The notes under the pieces: generated by a model
The model's input: the letters and a program-made list of their open reading frames with translations, nothing else
The model's database searches: none
What the model was told of the DNA's origin: nothing
DNA from: Rikenellaceae bacterium
Lineage (GTDB): Bacteria > Bacteroidota > Bacteroidia > Bacteroidales > Rikenellaceae
Length of the DNA: 64,000 bases
Direction of reading: 5' to 3'
NCBI GenBank assembly: GCA_015059965.1
Contig: SUZM01000004.1
Span: 112,342-176,341, forward strand
Part shown: in pieces, positions 15,610-24,844 of the stretch
Layout of the letters: each line of letters starts with the position of its first letter
Position numbering within the stretch: position 1 is the first letter of the stretch
Program-made: the position numbers and the translations under genes

Positions 15610-18255
15610 ATGAAACGACTTAAATTTTCCGTTTGGGTGTGGTCGATTTTCGCGGCCTTGAGCTTTCTGGTCGGATGCTCCGACGACGAGGCGGTCGATC
15701 ATCGCGACACCAATTACGGATATGTACAGTTCAAACTTTTCAAAGAGGCCTCCTACCAGGCCGACAGCCGAGCCGTCAAGAGTGAGCTCGACTACCTGGC
15801 CGAGGCTTCGAAGATGAAGGTCACGCTGACCTATGGCGAGACGACCATTGCCCAGACCCTGACCCTCTCGGCGGCCAATAAGGAGTTGGCTGAGTATGGT
15901 CTTCGAAGCGATAAACTCAAGCTCCTGACCGGAACCTATGAGGTGATCACCTATACGCTCTACGATGCGGCCGATGAGCCGATCTACAACGGAGCCCCCA
16001 ATGGCGAGAGTCGCTTTACGATCCGCGCCGGCGGCCTTACGCAACACGACCTGACGGCCGAGGTAACGCCGCGTGGAGCGGTCCGCTTCCGCCTGGTGAA
16101 GGATCTCTCCGACTTTGCCGGTACGCGTGCCGTGGAGCGCCAGTACACCTTCGATGAGATCCGCGAGATCAACATCACGGTGCAGAACCGCCGAACCAAC
16201 GAGCAGGTGCGCTTTGTGGAGTTGCCGACCAAGTTCTCGCTTCATTTCGATGAGTCGGACGAGGTGGAGGATGGCTACCAGACCTCCTCGCTGCTCTGCG
16301 ATACGCTCCTTCGGATCAAGGCCGGCGACTACCGCCTGATCTCCTACGAGGCGTTCGACGTATCGGGTGTGCTGCTCGAGCGGAAGAACAACCCCAAGAG
16401 CCTGGAGTTCTCGGTCGAGGATAACCGCACGACCGAGGCCGATGTGCCGGTAGCCCTCTACGAGGCCGACGACTACATCCAGGACTACTATGCCCTGCGT
16501 GAGATCTGGGAGAGCCTCAACGGCGAAAGCTGGTACTACTCGGGTGAGAACTTCCCGCGTGGAGCCAATTGGGACTTTAACAAGGATTGCGACTTGTGGG
16601 GCGACCAGCCCGGTGTGGAGCTCCACTCGAACGGACGTGTGGCCCGCATTGATATCAGCGACTTCGCCTTCAGCGGCCACCTCTCGCCCGCTATCGGGCA
16701 GCTTACGGCCCTGGTGGAGCTCTACTTGGGAACCCATAACGACGTGAACCTCTACACCTACGACCCGTCGTTGTCGCTCGACAAGAGCCTCTCGGAGCGT
16801 AAGCGCAACCGCTTGGAGAACCATAAGGCCTTCCTTGAGATGATCCACCCGGCAACGCCCATGTCGGAGCCTTGTGCCCGTGCCCTGAAGGAGCATGGCC
16901 TGAGCTCGCCCGCAGCCGACCTCTACGACCGCTACAACGAGAGTGAGCTGATCGATCGCAAGTCGGGTTCGGCCAAGCAGCTCCACCCGATGGATACGAA
17001 CCACGGTACGCTCTGCAACGGTCTGAAGTCGATCCCCAAGGAGATCGGCCTGCTGGAGAACCTCGAGTATTTCTATATTGCCAACAGCGAGATTGAGGAG
17101 CTGCCCATGGAGCTCGCCAACCTGAAGTCGCTGACCGATGTGGAGATCTACAACTGCCCGAAGATGAACCGCTTCCCGATGGCGTTGGCCGCCTTGCCGG
17201 AGTTGGTGTCGCTCAACCTCTCGAACAACCGTCAGTGGTCGGCCGAGGAGATCTATAAGGGTTTCGATGCCATTGCCAACGGCCCTGCCAACGAGAAGAT
17301 TCAGATCCTCTATGCCCGCCAGAACTCTCTGGAGGAGCTTCCCGAGTCGTTTAACAAGATGAAGAAGATCGGTCTGTTGGATCTGGCCTATAACAAGATC
17401 TCGAAGATCTACCCCCTGACCAAGGAGGTGGCCCCCGTGCAGCTCTATCTGGACAACAACCTCTTAGAGGAGCTCCCGACCGATGAGAAGGGCTATTTCT
17501 GCGGTTATGACGATATGGAGACCTTCTCGGTAAAGTATAACCGCCTGAAGAAGGTGCCCAACATCTTCAGCGCCGAGAGCCGCTTTACGATCGCCTCGGT
17601 AGACTTCTCGGGCAACCTCATCACGGGTTGCGAGGGCGAGGAGGATGGCTCCTACCGCGGAATCAAGGTTGAGACCTTCTCGCTGGGACAGAACCCCATG
17701 ACGAAGTACCCGAAGGCCTTTGCCGAGAGCAACTCGTCGATTGCCTACATCGTCCTGCGCGGTTGCCAGATCGAAGAGATTCCCGAGGGGGCACTCACCT
17801 ATGAGCGTTCCACGGTGATGACCTCGATGGACCTCTCGTACAACAACCTGACGGATCTGCCCTGGGAGTTCCATGCCGGCAACATGCCCTACTTCTATGG
17901 CCTGGATATCTCGTTCAACAACTTCAGCGAGTTCCCCTACGAGCCGCTCGACTGCTCGGGACTGACGGTCTTTGCCATCCGTTCGCAGCGCGATGCCTCG
18001 GGTGCCCGCAGCCTCAAGGAGTGGCCTACGGGAATCTACCGTCACACGGGTCTGCGAGGACTCTACCTCGGCTCGAACGACCTGCGCGTGGTGGAGGATA
18101 CGATCTCGACGCTGATCTACTACCTCGATATCAGCGATAACCCCAATATTGTCTTCGATGCCACGGATATCTGCTATGCCTGGCAGGTGGGAGCCTACAT
18201 CCTGATCTACGACAAGACGCAGCAGATTCTGAATTGTGATTATATGTTGGAGTAA
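15610..18255 (+). CDS. Leucine-rich-repeat surface lipoprotein with DUF4458-like N-terminal domain
   Basis: An 881-residue lipoprotein (SFLVGCSDDEA lipobox). The N-terminal region (TNYGYVQFKLFKEASYQ, then EYGLRSDKLKLLTGTYEV) matches my recollection of DUF4458, which sits before leucine-rich repeats in Bacteroidales lipoproteins. Two related beta domains span roughly residues 30-280. From about residue 290 to the end are irregular LRRs, for example LEYFYIANSEIEELPMELAN and LVSLNLSNNRQWS, with N/C-rich consensus LxxLxLxxNxI. LRRs imply protein-protein contact at the cell surface, compatible with capture of protein substrates for the protease encoded two genes downstream. The next gene starts 16 bases after its stop. 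Confidence 0.8.
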   Translation: MKRLKFSVWVWSIFAALSFLVGCSDDEAVDHRDTNYGYVQFKLFKEASYQADSRAVKSELDYLAEASKMKVTLTYGETTIAQTLTLSAANKELAEYGLRSDKLKLLTGTYEVITYTLYDAADEPIYNGAPNGESRFTIRAGGLTQHDLTAEVTPRGAVRFRLVKDLSDFAGTRAVERQYTFDEIREINITVQNRRTNEQVRFVELPTKFSLHFDESDEVEDGYQTSSLLCDTLLRIKAGDYRLISYEAFDVSGVLLERKNNPKSLEFSVEDNRTTEADVPVALYEADDYIQDYYALREIWESLNGESWYYSGENFPRGANWDFNKDCDLWGDQPGVELHSNGRVARIDISDFAFSGHLSPAIGQLTALVELYLGTHNDVNLYTYDPSLSLDKSLSERKRNRLENHKAFLEMIHPATPMSEPCARALKEHGLSSPAADLYDRYNESELIDRKSGSAKQLHPMDTNHGTLCNGLKSIPKEIGLLENLEYFYIANSEIEELPMELANLKSLTDVEIYNCPKMNRFPMALAALPELVSLNLSNNRQWSAEEIYKGFDAIANGPANEKIQILYARQNSLEELPESFNKMKKIGLLDLAYNKISKIYPLTKEVAPVQLYLDNNLLEELPTDEKGYFCGYDDMETFSVKYNRLKKVPNIFSAESRFTIASVDFSGNLITGCEGEEDGSYRGIKVETFSLGQNPMTKYPKAFAESNSSIAYIVLRGCQIEEIPEGALTYERSTVMTSMDLSYNNLTDLPWEFHAGNMPYFYGLDISFNNFSEFPYEPLDCSGLTVFAIRSQRDASGARSLKEWPTGIYRHTGLRGLYLGSNDLRVVEDTISTLIYYLDISDNPNIVFDATDICYAWQVGAYILIYDKTQQILNCDYMLE

Positions 18256-18271
18256 ACGTGCAGAGAAAGTT

Positions 18272-19906
18272 ATGAAACAGATGAAATATATGGCACTTGC
18301 CCTGCTCCTGCTGGTGCTCTGGAGCTGTAAGGAGGAGGAGACGACGGTCGATTTCGCCCTTGAGCGCAACCGCATCGAGGTGGGCCCCACCGGTGCCAAA
18401 GAGTATATTGTGGTGCGTGCCGGCGAGGATTGGATCGCCTCGACGGACAACCCCTGGATCACCATTTCGCCCGCCAACGGTCGCGGTACCACGACCTGTG
18501 AGTTCCGCATCGACTCGGCGCTGACGGCCGAGCCGCGCCAGGGGGTGGTCCGTATCCAGAATCTCTCGACCTGGGCCGAGCGTGAGATCGTGATCTCGCA
18601 GGAGGGCTATCCCTATACCATCGAGTTGGAAGAGCCCGATGTGCAGCTGAGCAACTTCGCCGCCTATGGCTCGCGCTATTTCGATGTGAAGGTCAAGACC
18701 AATGTCGATTTTGAGGTTGAGATCCCCGAGAATGCCGGTTGGCTCATGAGTGAGAGCCACACGTTGCTGCTCGATCGCGGCATCCGTCCGCGCGAGGTTA
18801 CCGTGCGCTTCAATTGGGATATCAACACCCTGCCCGAGGAGCGCCTGGCCGATGTAGTCTTCAAACCCAAAAAGGAGGTGACGCTGGCCCGTCAGGATCT
18901 GCTTAACGTAAGGCAGTCGGCGGCCGAGCCGATCGTGGAAAACACGCGCGGCGGTGATTCGGTGGCTCTGCTCTCGATTCAGCGTTCGCTGGCGACCCTC
19001 TCGTCGTGGGATCCTTCCACCCCGATGACCACCTGGAGCAACGTAACCCTCTGGGAGGAGGGAGATGAGGGGTGTACCCCCGAGATGGTGGGGCGTGTCC
19101 GCTCGGCTCAGTTCATGCTCTTCAACACGAAGGAGGGGCTGCCCTATGCGGTGAAGTACCTGACGGCAGCCGAGGAGCTCTACTTCTTCGGTAATACGAA
19201 CACCTTCCTGCTGGATCTCTCGACCGGCGACCACATCTCTGAACTGACGCAGCTCAAGCGCCTGACGATCGGTGCCTACGGTCTGGTCGAGTTGCCCCGC
19301 AGCTTTGCCAAGCTCCAGAATCTGGAGTACCTGAACCTGGGCTCGAACAACTTCCCCCGCATTCCCGGTGTGCTTACGAAGGAGAACTTCCCCCACCTGC
19401 GCCACCTGATCCTGAATGCCAACCAGCGCAGCTCGATCTACGACCTGAGCAATACGACCCGCACCAATCTGGGTGGATTCATCGAGGAGCCCGAGTTCCC
19501 GGTGGAGCTCCTGAAGTGGGATCTCGAAACGCTGGTGCTGTCGGTGAACTATCTGCAGGGTGAGCTGCCCGATTTCCTGGATGACGACACGGTGCCCTAC
19601 TACACGCAGGAGGATATCGACCGCGTGGATACGTTGCCGCAGTTCCTGGTGGATCGCAAGATCAAGAAGGTGATGCCCTCTACCACGCGCTTCTCGATCA
19701 ACCACAACCGTCTGTCGGGTAAGTTGCCCGATTGGCTGCTCTACCACCCGGCTCTCGATTGGTGGTATCCCACCTCGCTGGTCTTCCCGCAGGAGGGACG
19801 TGCCCAGGATGGTACGCAGGCTGTGTTCGAGAACGAACCTGTGAATATGAACTATTACTACGACATCTACACCTCCAAAGAGAAGCCCGAGGCGATCGAG
19901 GAGTAG
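18272..19906 (+). CDS. BACON and leucine-rich-repeat surface lipoprotein
   Basis: A 544-residue lipoprotein starting MKQMKYMALALLLLVLWSC; the nearby ATG at 18281 is an alternative. The Cys of the lipobox is near residue 19. Two BACON-like beta domains follow (DWIASTDNPWITISPANG is characteristic, with a second copy around residues 115-205), then LRRs from about residue 290 (LKRLTIGAYGLVELPRSFAK, LEYLNLGSNNFPRIPG). BACON domains are thought to bind glycoprotein or mucin or to act as spacers. The combination with LRRs and the preceding LRR gene suggests two cooperating surface binders. It precedes the protease gene by 30 bases. Confidence 0.78.
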   Translation: MKQMKYMALALLLLVLWSCKEEETTVDFALERNRIEVGPTGAKEYIVVRAGEDWIASTDNPWITISPANGRGTTTCEFRIDSALTAEPRQGVVRIQNLSTWAEREIVISQEGYPYTIELEEPDVQLSNFAAYGSRYFDVKVKTNVDFEVEIPENAGWLMSESHTLLLDRGIRPREVTVRFNWDINTLPEERLADVVFKPKKEVTLARQDLLNVRQSAAEPIVENTRGGDSVALLSIQRSLATLSSWDPSTPMTTWSNVTLWEEGDEGCTPEMVGRVRSAQFMLFNTKEGLPYAVKYLTAAEELYFFGNTNTFLLDLSTGDHISELTQLKRLTIGAYGLVELPRSFAKLQNLEYLNLGSNNFPRIPGVLTKENFPHLRHLILNANQRSSIYDLSNTTRTNLGGFIEEPEFPVELLKWDLETLVLSVNYLQGELPDFLDDDTVPYYTQEDIDRVDTLPQFLVDRKIKKVMPSTTRFSINHNRLSGKLPDWLLYHPALDWWYPTSLVFPQEGRAQDGTQAVFENEPVNMNYYYDIYTSKEKPEAIEE

Positions 19907-19936
19907 TCGTTGAGTCTTTTAAGCTGGAAATAAACT

Positions 19937-21964
19937 ATGAAAAGATATATTTTTAGTCTGTCGATCCTCTTCTCGCTGCTCGTCTCCTGTACGAGTGAGC
20001 CGCAGTGGGAGCCAACCTTGAAGGAGTCCGACTGCGAGCAGGAGGCCTATAAGAGCGGGGTGCTTCTGGTGAAGTTCACCCCCGAGGTGGTTGCCCTGCT
20101 CGAGGAGAACGGCCTGGTGAGCAGCGGTGCCCTCACGCGCAGTGGTGCTCCGGCCCTGGATGAGCTTCTTGCGCTGCTGGGCGACTGCGAGTTGGAGCGT
20201 GTCTTCCCCTACAACTCCCGCACAGAACTCACGACCCGTGAGGCGGGTCTGCACCAGTGGTATGTCGTGCGCTTTGATGAGCGCTACGACGTGGAGCAGG
20301 TGGCCCTGCGCATGCGCTCGCTGGGCGAGGTGCAGCAGGTGGATCTGAACCGCACGATCAAACGTGCCTACTCGGGTAAGGCCACGCCGCTCAAGGTGGC
20401 CGATATGCCCAAAACAACCCGTTCCGAAGGGGCTCGGATGAACGACCCGTTGTTCCCCATGCAGTGGAACATCGAGAACCGCGGCGACATGTTCCGCGAA
20501 GGTGAGGTGGTGAAGTCGGTTAAGGATGCCGACGTGCAGTGTGTCGAGGCGTGGGAACGCACCACCGGCCACCCCGAGGTGATCGTGGCCGTGCTCGATG
20601 AGGGTATCTTCGTCGAGCACCCCGACCTGAAGGCCAACATGTGGGTCAATGCCGATGAGGTAAAGGGCTCGCATGAGGATAACGACGGTAATGGCTATGC
20701 CGGAGATGTGAACGGCTATAACTTTGTCCACGACACGGGCAAGATCACCTGGAACGACCCCTGGGATTCGGGCCACGGTTCGCATGTGGCGGGTGTGATT
20801 GCCGGTGTGAACAACAACGGTGAGGGTATCTCGTCGATTGCCGGCGGTGACGGTTCGCCCGGTACGGGTGTGCGTGTGATGGCCTGCCAGATCTTCTCGG
20901 GCAACGTCTCGACGGGGCTTCTGCAGGTGGTGCGCGCCATGAAGTATGCTGCCGACAACGGCGCCGTGGTGTTGCAGTGCAGCTGGGGCTATGTCTCGGG
21001 TGCCGCCAACATCTACGACTGGGGTGAGGCCGGATTCGCCACCCAGGAGCAGTGGGAGATGGGCTCGCCCTTGGAGAAGGCTGCCCTGGAGTACTTCGTT
21101 CACTATGCCGGTTCGCCGGCCGGTGCCATCGAGGGGGGTATCGCGGTCTTTGCCGGCGGTAACGAGTCGGCCCCTGCGGCCGGTTTCCCGGGAGCTGCCG
21201 ACTTCTGTGTCTCGGTAGCTGCTACGGCTGCCGACTTCACGCCGGCCGTCTATACCAACTATGGCCCCGGTACGACGATCTCGGCTCCGGGTGGTGACCA
21301 GGACTACTACTTCGACTATGTGGACCAGGAACATAACTATGGTGAGATTGGCTGCATCCTCTCGGCTCTGCCCTACAACGTCAGCGAGAGCGGTTACGGC
21401 TACATGGAGGGCACCTCGATGGCCTGCCCGCATGTCTCGGCTGTGGTTGCCCTGGCGATCTCGCACGCCGTGGAGCAGCGCCGCCATTTCAAGGCCGACG
21501 AGTTGCGCGAGCTCCTGCACGCGACAACCGTAGATATTGATCCCTACTTCACGGGAAAGAAGACCTACTGCCGCTATGTGGCCGACATCGGCCCCATTCA
21601 GCCCATGCAGTTGAATCTCTCGGATTTCGTGGGTAAGATGGGTAGCGGCCAGGTCAATGCCACGGCCCTGCTGGCGGCCATGGATGGTGCCGGTATGGAG
21701 ATGCGCTTCCCGAACCTCACCCTTGTGGAGGGCGAAACGGTGGCCCTGCATCCTGCCCGTTACTTCCTGGAGGGGGAGGAGCTCACCTATACCGTGACGA
21801 TTGCCGATTCCTCGATCGCCTCGTCTGCGATGCAGGAGGGAAAACTCCTCTTCGAGGGGCTGAAGTCGGGCTCGACGACCGCTTCGATTGTCGCCTCAAA
21901 TGGTGTTGCGCACGATTTCGCCATCACGGTTCGCAAGAGCGAGGGTGGCATGGGTTGGCTCTAA
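19937..21964 (+). CDS. S8 family (subtilisin-like) surface lipoprotein protease
   Basis: A 675-residue serine protease with a lipoprotein signal (LFSLLVSCTSEP). An N-terminal propeptide-like region (GVLLVKFTPEVVALLEENG) resembles fervidolysin-type prodomains. The S8 catalytic residues are visible: Asp221 in AVLDEGIF, His280 in SGHGSHVAG, oxyanion Asn409 in FAGGNES and Ser494 in GTSMACPH. A large insertion rich in acidic residues lies between His and Ser. A C-terminal Ig-like/BIG2-type domain covers about the last 100 residues. The lipobox predicts outer membrane attachment, and co-transcription with SusCD suggests it generates peptides for import. All four active-site positions are present, so activity is expected. 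Confidence 0.92.
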   Translation: MKRYIFSLSILFSLLVSCTSEPQWEPTLKESDCEQEAYKSGVLLVKFTPEVVALLEENGLVSSGALTRSGAPALDELLALLGDCELERVFPYNSRTELTTREAGLHQWYVVRFDERYDVEQVALRMRSLGEVQQVDLNRTIKRAYSGKATPLKVADMPKTTRSEGARMNDPLFPMQWNIENRGDMFREGEVVKSVKDADVQCVEAWERTTGHPEVIVAVLDEGIFVEHPDLKANMWVNADEVKGSHEDNDGNGYAGDVNGYNFVHDTGKITWNDPWDSGHGSHVAGVIAGVNNNGEGISSIAGGDGSPGTGVRVMACQIFSGNVSTGLLQVVRAMKYAADNGAVVLQCSWGYVSGAANIYDWGEAGFATQEQWEMGSPLEKAALEYFVHYAGSPAGAIEGGIAVFAGGNESAPAAGFPGAADFCVSVAATAADFTPAVYTNYGPGTTISAPGGDQDYYFDYVDQEHNYGEIGCILSALPYNVSESGYGYMEGTSMACPHVSAVVALAISHAVEQRRHFKADELRELLHATTVDIDPYFTGKKTYCRYVADIGPIQPMQLNLSDFVGKMGSGQVNATALLAAMDGAGMEMRFPNLTLVEGETVALHPARYFLEGEELTYTVTIADSSIASSAMQEGKLLFEGLKSGSTTASIVASNGVAHDFAITVRKSEGGMGWL

Positions 21965-21979
21965 AAACTCCGGCCGGTG

Positions 21980-22747
21980 ATGCGTTGTCCGATCCTTTGT
22001 GCGCTGATTCTCCTTCCGACGCTCTTGTCGGCCCAAATCCGTTTGGTGCCCCGCGAGCGGTTGGACAGCGTGCGAAATCCGCAGACCCACCCCTCGGAGC
22101 TCCGCTTCCCGGAGCGGCCGATCGAGATGGGGACCCTCTCCGAGTCGGGAGGGGTTTGGACAACGACCCTGCGCTGGCAGAATGGGGAGCAGACCCCGGT
22201 GGTGATCACCGCCATCCGCACCACCTGCGGATGCCTGAAGGCCGACTTCTCGGCCGAGCCCCTGAAGCGGGGCGAGTGGGGGAGTATCGTCTTGAAGTAC
22301 AACCCTAAGGGCCATCCCGGAGCGGTGGATCAGCGGCTCTTCGTCTATACCTCGCTCTCGCCGCAGCGCCCCTCGGCCATTGTCCGCCTGGTGGGACGTG
22401 TCGAGCCTTCGGCGGATCGCAGTGGCGACTACGCCCAAGCCTGTGGCCCGTTGCTGCTACGCCAGATCGAGATTCCCTACACCGGGGAGCGTGAGGTGCG
22501 CATCGCCTGCATGAATGGCGGCAAGAGCCCCCTGCGGATCACCGAAGATCGGCTCCTGCCCACGCACGGCGTGGTGGTGAGAACAGAGCCCGAGTTGCTG
22601 GCCCCCGCCGAGCAGGGCGACCTGGTGATCACCCTGCCTGAGCGACCCGCCTTCCGAGCCGACGGCACGCTGCCGATCCTGCTCCAAGGCCTCGATCTCC
22701 CGCCCCGCATGCGTACCTTGCGCCTGAGAAACAACGTGCAGCCGTAG
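21980..22747 (+). CDS. DUF1573 domain secreted protein
   Basis: About 255 residues starting MRCPILCAL (ATG 21980; a GTG three bases earlier is also open). A signal peptide ends near LLSAQIRL. The DUF1573 signature is clear at about residues 75-90 (VVITAIRTTCGCLKADF), followed by a KRGEWGSIVLKYNPKGHPG segment with an ASH/MSP-like beta fold. A second beta domain occupies the C-terminal half. DUF1573 proteins are periplasmic or surface proteins of unknown role, very common in Bacteroidota. It follows the protease by 15 bases and belongs to the same operon. Confidence 0.82.
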   Translation: MRCPILCALILLPTLLSAQIRLVPRERLDSVRNPQTHPSELRFPERPIEMGTLSESGGVWTTTLRWQNGEQTPVVITAIRTTCGCLKADFSAEPLKRGEWGSIVLKYNPKGHPGAVDQRLFVYTSLSPQRPSAIVRLVGRVEPSADRSGDYAQACGPLLLRQIEIPYTGEREVRIACMNGGKSPLRITEDRLLPTHGVVVRTEPELLAPAEQGDLVITLPERPAFRADGTLPILLQGLDLPPRMRTLRLRNNVQP

Positions 22748-22802
22748 GATCGTGGGCCTTCCCATGGCAAATGAAATTAGAAACAAATAAAAGAGAAATA
22801 AG

Positions 22803-23234
22803 ATGAAAAATTGGTTGAAATTGATGCTCTTTTCGCTGGTTGTGGCAGCCTTTGCTGCTTGTGAGGATCAGCAGGAGACGCTCCCCGATGCGCTGTTGGA
22901 GGTTACGCCCAACAACCTGGCCGGAGAGTGGGAGTTGGTGACCTACGACAACGGCTCGACCCTTCCCGAGGGGTGCTACGTCCGTATCGAGTTTGATCGT
23001 AAGGAGCGTACCTATACGCTGCGCCAGAATGTCGAGAGTTTCTCGGAACAGGTGCTCACGGGCAGTTTTAATATCCTGACCGACCCCTCCCTGGGCTCGA
23101 TCCTGGTGGGCAACTACGACTACAACGGGGGCGACTGGGCCCACCGTTATATCGTCCGCTCGCTCACGGCCAACCGCATGGTCTGGGTCGCCAAGGATGA
23201 TCCGGAGCAGGTGCAGGTCTTTGCTCGAAAGTAG
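22803..23234 (+). CDS. Small lipoprotein, lipocalin-like
   Basis: A 143-residue lipoprotein (VVAAFAACEDQQ lipobox). After the Cys comes LAGEWELVTYDNGSTLPEGC, a start seen in lipocalin-like domains, followed by alternating strands. No enzymatic motif. Last gene of the SusCD operon; a bidirectional terminator at 23291-23324 follows. Confidence 0.65.
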   Translation: MKNWLKLMLFSLVVAAFAACEDQQETLPDALLEVTPNNLAGEWELVTYDNGSTLPEGCYVRIEFDRKERTYTLRQNVESFSEQVLTGSFNILTDPSLGSILVGNYDYNGGDWAHRYIVRSLTANRMVWVAKDDPEQVQVFARK

Positions 23235-23290
23235 GATCGTCAATTCCGGATTACCCGAAAAAGATCATACCGCTACTCCCTTCGAACCCA

Positions 23291-23324
23291 AAAAAGGTTT
23301 TCCTTCAGAGGAAAACCTTTTTTT
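23291..23324. terminator. Bidirectional terminator between the SusCD operon and the holin-like gene
   Basis: AAAAAGGTTTTCC (23291-23303) and GGAAAACCTTTTT (23310-23322) form a perfect stem with loop TTCAGA and flanking A and T runs that serve both strands. The stop codon of the minus-strand gene (23305) lies in the loop, so its last codons are part of the stem. Confidence 0.88.
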
Positions 23325-23622
23325 GTAGGAAGCCGATCACCGCTTCGTAACCCCATTGGGCGGCTTGTGCCACTTGATAGACCGTCTCGAGGTGTTGGCG
23401 CAACTGCCGAAAGGCCTCGCGCAGCGAAAAGTAATAGACCAGGCCGGCAATGATGGCAAAGAAGCAGCCCATTAGGACCATTGCTCCGATCAGCGATCCC
23501 ATCATCTTGCCCAGCAGCATCGTGAGCCCTCCCATGAGCAGGATCAGCGCGATGACTGCCGCCAGCACAAAGAGGATCAATCCGCTCCCCAGGTGGCTCG
23601 AGGTGGTGTGGAGCTCCCGCAT
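23305..23622 (-). CDS. Small membrane protein, phage-holin/YqjE-like
   Basis: A 105-residue protein with two long hydrophobic segments (LGSGLILFVLAAVIALILLM and GAMVLMGCFFAIIAGLVYYF) and a charged C-terminal helix, the layout of the holin-superfamily III/YqjE group usually found with YtxH proteins. The gene lies three bases behind a YtxH gene. Despite the family name there is no phage context; these pairs are associated with envelope stress in other bacteria. Role here unknown. Confidence 0.65.
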   Translation of the reverse strand: MRELHTTSSHLGSGLILFVLAAVIALILLMGGLTMLLGKMMGSLIGAMVLMGCFFAIIAGLVYYFSLREAFRQLRQHLETVYQVAQAAQWGYEAVIGFLQKKVFL

Positions 23623-23625
23623 CGA

Positions 23626-23820
23626 CTACTCGGTTTTGTCGTTGCAGTGGCAACGGGCCTTGTCGATCTCACTCTTCACCTTGTCGATCTCGCGATCGAA
23701 GGCCTCGCGCAGATTGTTGCGCAACTCGGGACCCGACTGCGGCGTGAGCAACATGGCCAACGCCGAGCCGATGATCATGCCGCCCAGCAGGGAGGCAACG
23801 CAAATTGTGGTGTGTTTCAT
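23626..23820 (-). CDS. YtxH domain protein
   Basis: A 64-residue protein with an N-terminal transmembrane helix containing GGMIIGSALAMLLTPQSG, the glycine-rich YtxH signature, followed by an amphipathic charged helix (LREAFDREIDKVKSEIDKA). YtxH proteins are general-stress-associated membrane proteins of unclear mechanism. Forms a two-gene unit with the holin-like gene. The divergent SLOG gene begins 133 bases upstream. Confidence 0.78.
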   Translation of the reverse strand: MKHTTICVASLLGGMIIGSALAMLLTPQSGPELRNNLREAFDREIDKVKSEIDKARCHCNDKTE

Positions 23821-23941
23821 AGCTCTGAAGTTTTAAGATTACACCCCACACCGTTGCAAAATATGCGCCACAAGTTGCCCCGAAAAATTTTTTCGCAAAC
23901 AAATTTATCCCGCTTCTTAAAGTGCATCTCAATTTTTTGTG

Positions 23942-23949
23942 TACCTTTG
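23942..23949 (+). promoter_or_regulatory. -7 box abutting the SLOG gene start
   Basis: TACCTTTG fits TAnnTTTG and ends only four bases before the ATG at 23954, so the expected transcription start coincides with the start codon. This suggests leaderless translation. Confidence 0.5.
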
Positions 23950-23953
23950 TTCT

Positions 23954-24445
23954 ATGATTCTTGTGCGCGAACAGACCGCAGCCTTCACCGGCCACCGCAC
24001 CTATCGGGGTGAGGCCGACGAGTTGTTGCGTGCCGCCATCAGGGCCCTCCATGCCCGCGGTGTCGGCACCTTCCTCTCGGGCATGGCCGAGGGCTTCGAC
24101 CTGGCGGCTGCCGAGGCGGTCCTCGCGCTGCGCGAAGAGCTCCCCGACCTGCGACTCGTCTGTGTGCTTCCCTATTCGGATCATGCCGATCACCAGAAGC
24201 CGACCGTCCGCGAGCGCTATCGGGAGGTACTCCTCAAGGCCGATGCTGTCGTCCCCCTCTCCACGAACTACTATGCAGCCTGCTACCACCACCGCAACGA
24301 CTACCTGGTCGATCACGCCTCCTACCTCGTTGCCTGGTACAGCGGCCGCACCGGAGGTACGCGCTACACCGTCAGGCGGGCCCATGCCGCGCACCTGCCC
24401 GTGGAGAACCTTTGGCCCGACCCGCAACTCGATCTGACTTTATAA
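23954..24445 (+). CDS. SLOG family protein, YspA/DUF1273-like
   Basis: A 163-residue Rossmann-like protein. AFTGHRTYRG near the N-terminus, FLSGMAEGFDLAAAEAV in the middle and VVPLSTNYYAACYHHRNDYLVDHAS towards the end (given here as key parts: GHR, SGMAEGFD, Y-x-x-C-Y-x-x-R-N-D-Y-L-V-D) are the YpsA/YspA SLOG signatures. SLOG domains bind nucleotide-derived ligands, but the substrate of this branch is unknown. Start chosen at ATG 23954. A Dabb gene follows by 21 bases. A role in nucleotide signalling is only possible, not shown. Confidence 0.82.
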   Translation: MILVREQTAAFTGHRTYRGEADELLRAAIRALHARGVGTFLSGMAEGFDLAAAEAVLALREELPDLRLVCVLPYSDHADHQKPTVRERYREVLLKADAVVPLSTNYYAACYHHRNDYLVDHASYLVAWYSGRTGGTRYTVRRAHAAHLPVENLWPDPQLDLTL

Positions 24446-24466
24446 CGAATTAAAATCGATACGATT

Positions 24467-24769
24467 ATGTTGAAACACATTGTGATGTGGCGCTTCAAAG
24501 AGGGCGCCGAGGGCAAGAGCCGCAAGGAGCATGCCCAATGGATGAAGGAGCATCTGGAGGCTCTGGTGGGCGTTGTGCCGCAGATTCGCTCCCTGGAGTT
24601 TGGAATCAACGAGTTTCCCTCCGAGGCGGCCTACGATGCCGTGCTGACCGTCTGCTTCGACTCGAAGGCCGACCTGGATATCTACAAGGTCCATCCGGCT
24701 CATGTCGCTGTAAGCGAGCACTGCGAGCAGGTGCGCGAGGAGCGTGTCGTGGTCGATTACTTCATTTAA
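24467..24769 (+). CDS. Dabb family (stress-responsive alpha/beta-barrel) protein
   Basis: A 100-residue protein beginning MLKHIVMWRFKEG, the characteristic Dabb opening, with the later IRSLEFGINEF and D-L-D-I-Y-K-V-H-P-A-H segments of the dimeric ferredoxin-like barrel. Dabb proteins are small dimers of mostly unknown biochemical role. Likely co-transcribed with the SLOG gene. A perfect terminator hairpin follows. Confidence 0.85.
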   Translation: MLKHIVMWRFKEGAEGKSRKEHAQWMKEHLEALVGVVPQIRSLEFGINEFPSEAAYDAVLTVCFDSKADLDIYKVHPAHVAVSEHCEQVREERVVVDYFI

Positions 24770-24790
24770 AGCAGCTTACCGATAAAAAGA

Positions 24791-24826
24791 AGAGAGTCTC
24801 CTTCATCGTGAAAGGAGACTCTCTTA
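24791..24826. terminator. Bidirectional terminator
   Basis: AGAGAGTCTCCTT and AAGGAGACTCTCT form a 13-base perfect stem around TCATCGTGA-type loop sequence, between the convergent Dabb and phosphofructokinase genes. Confidence 0.85.
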
Positions 24827-24844
24827 CTTTTAGGCTTGGGTTTA

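Noticed and set aside
23305..23820. Prophage remnant suggested by a holin-like gene.
   Set aside because: No other phage genes; holin-like plus YtxH is a common chromosomal stress pair.
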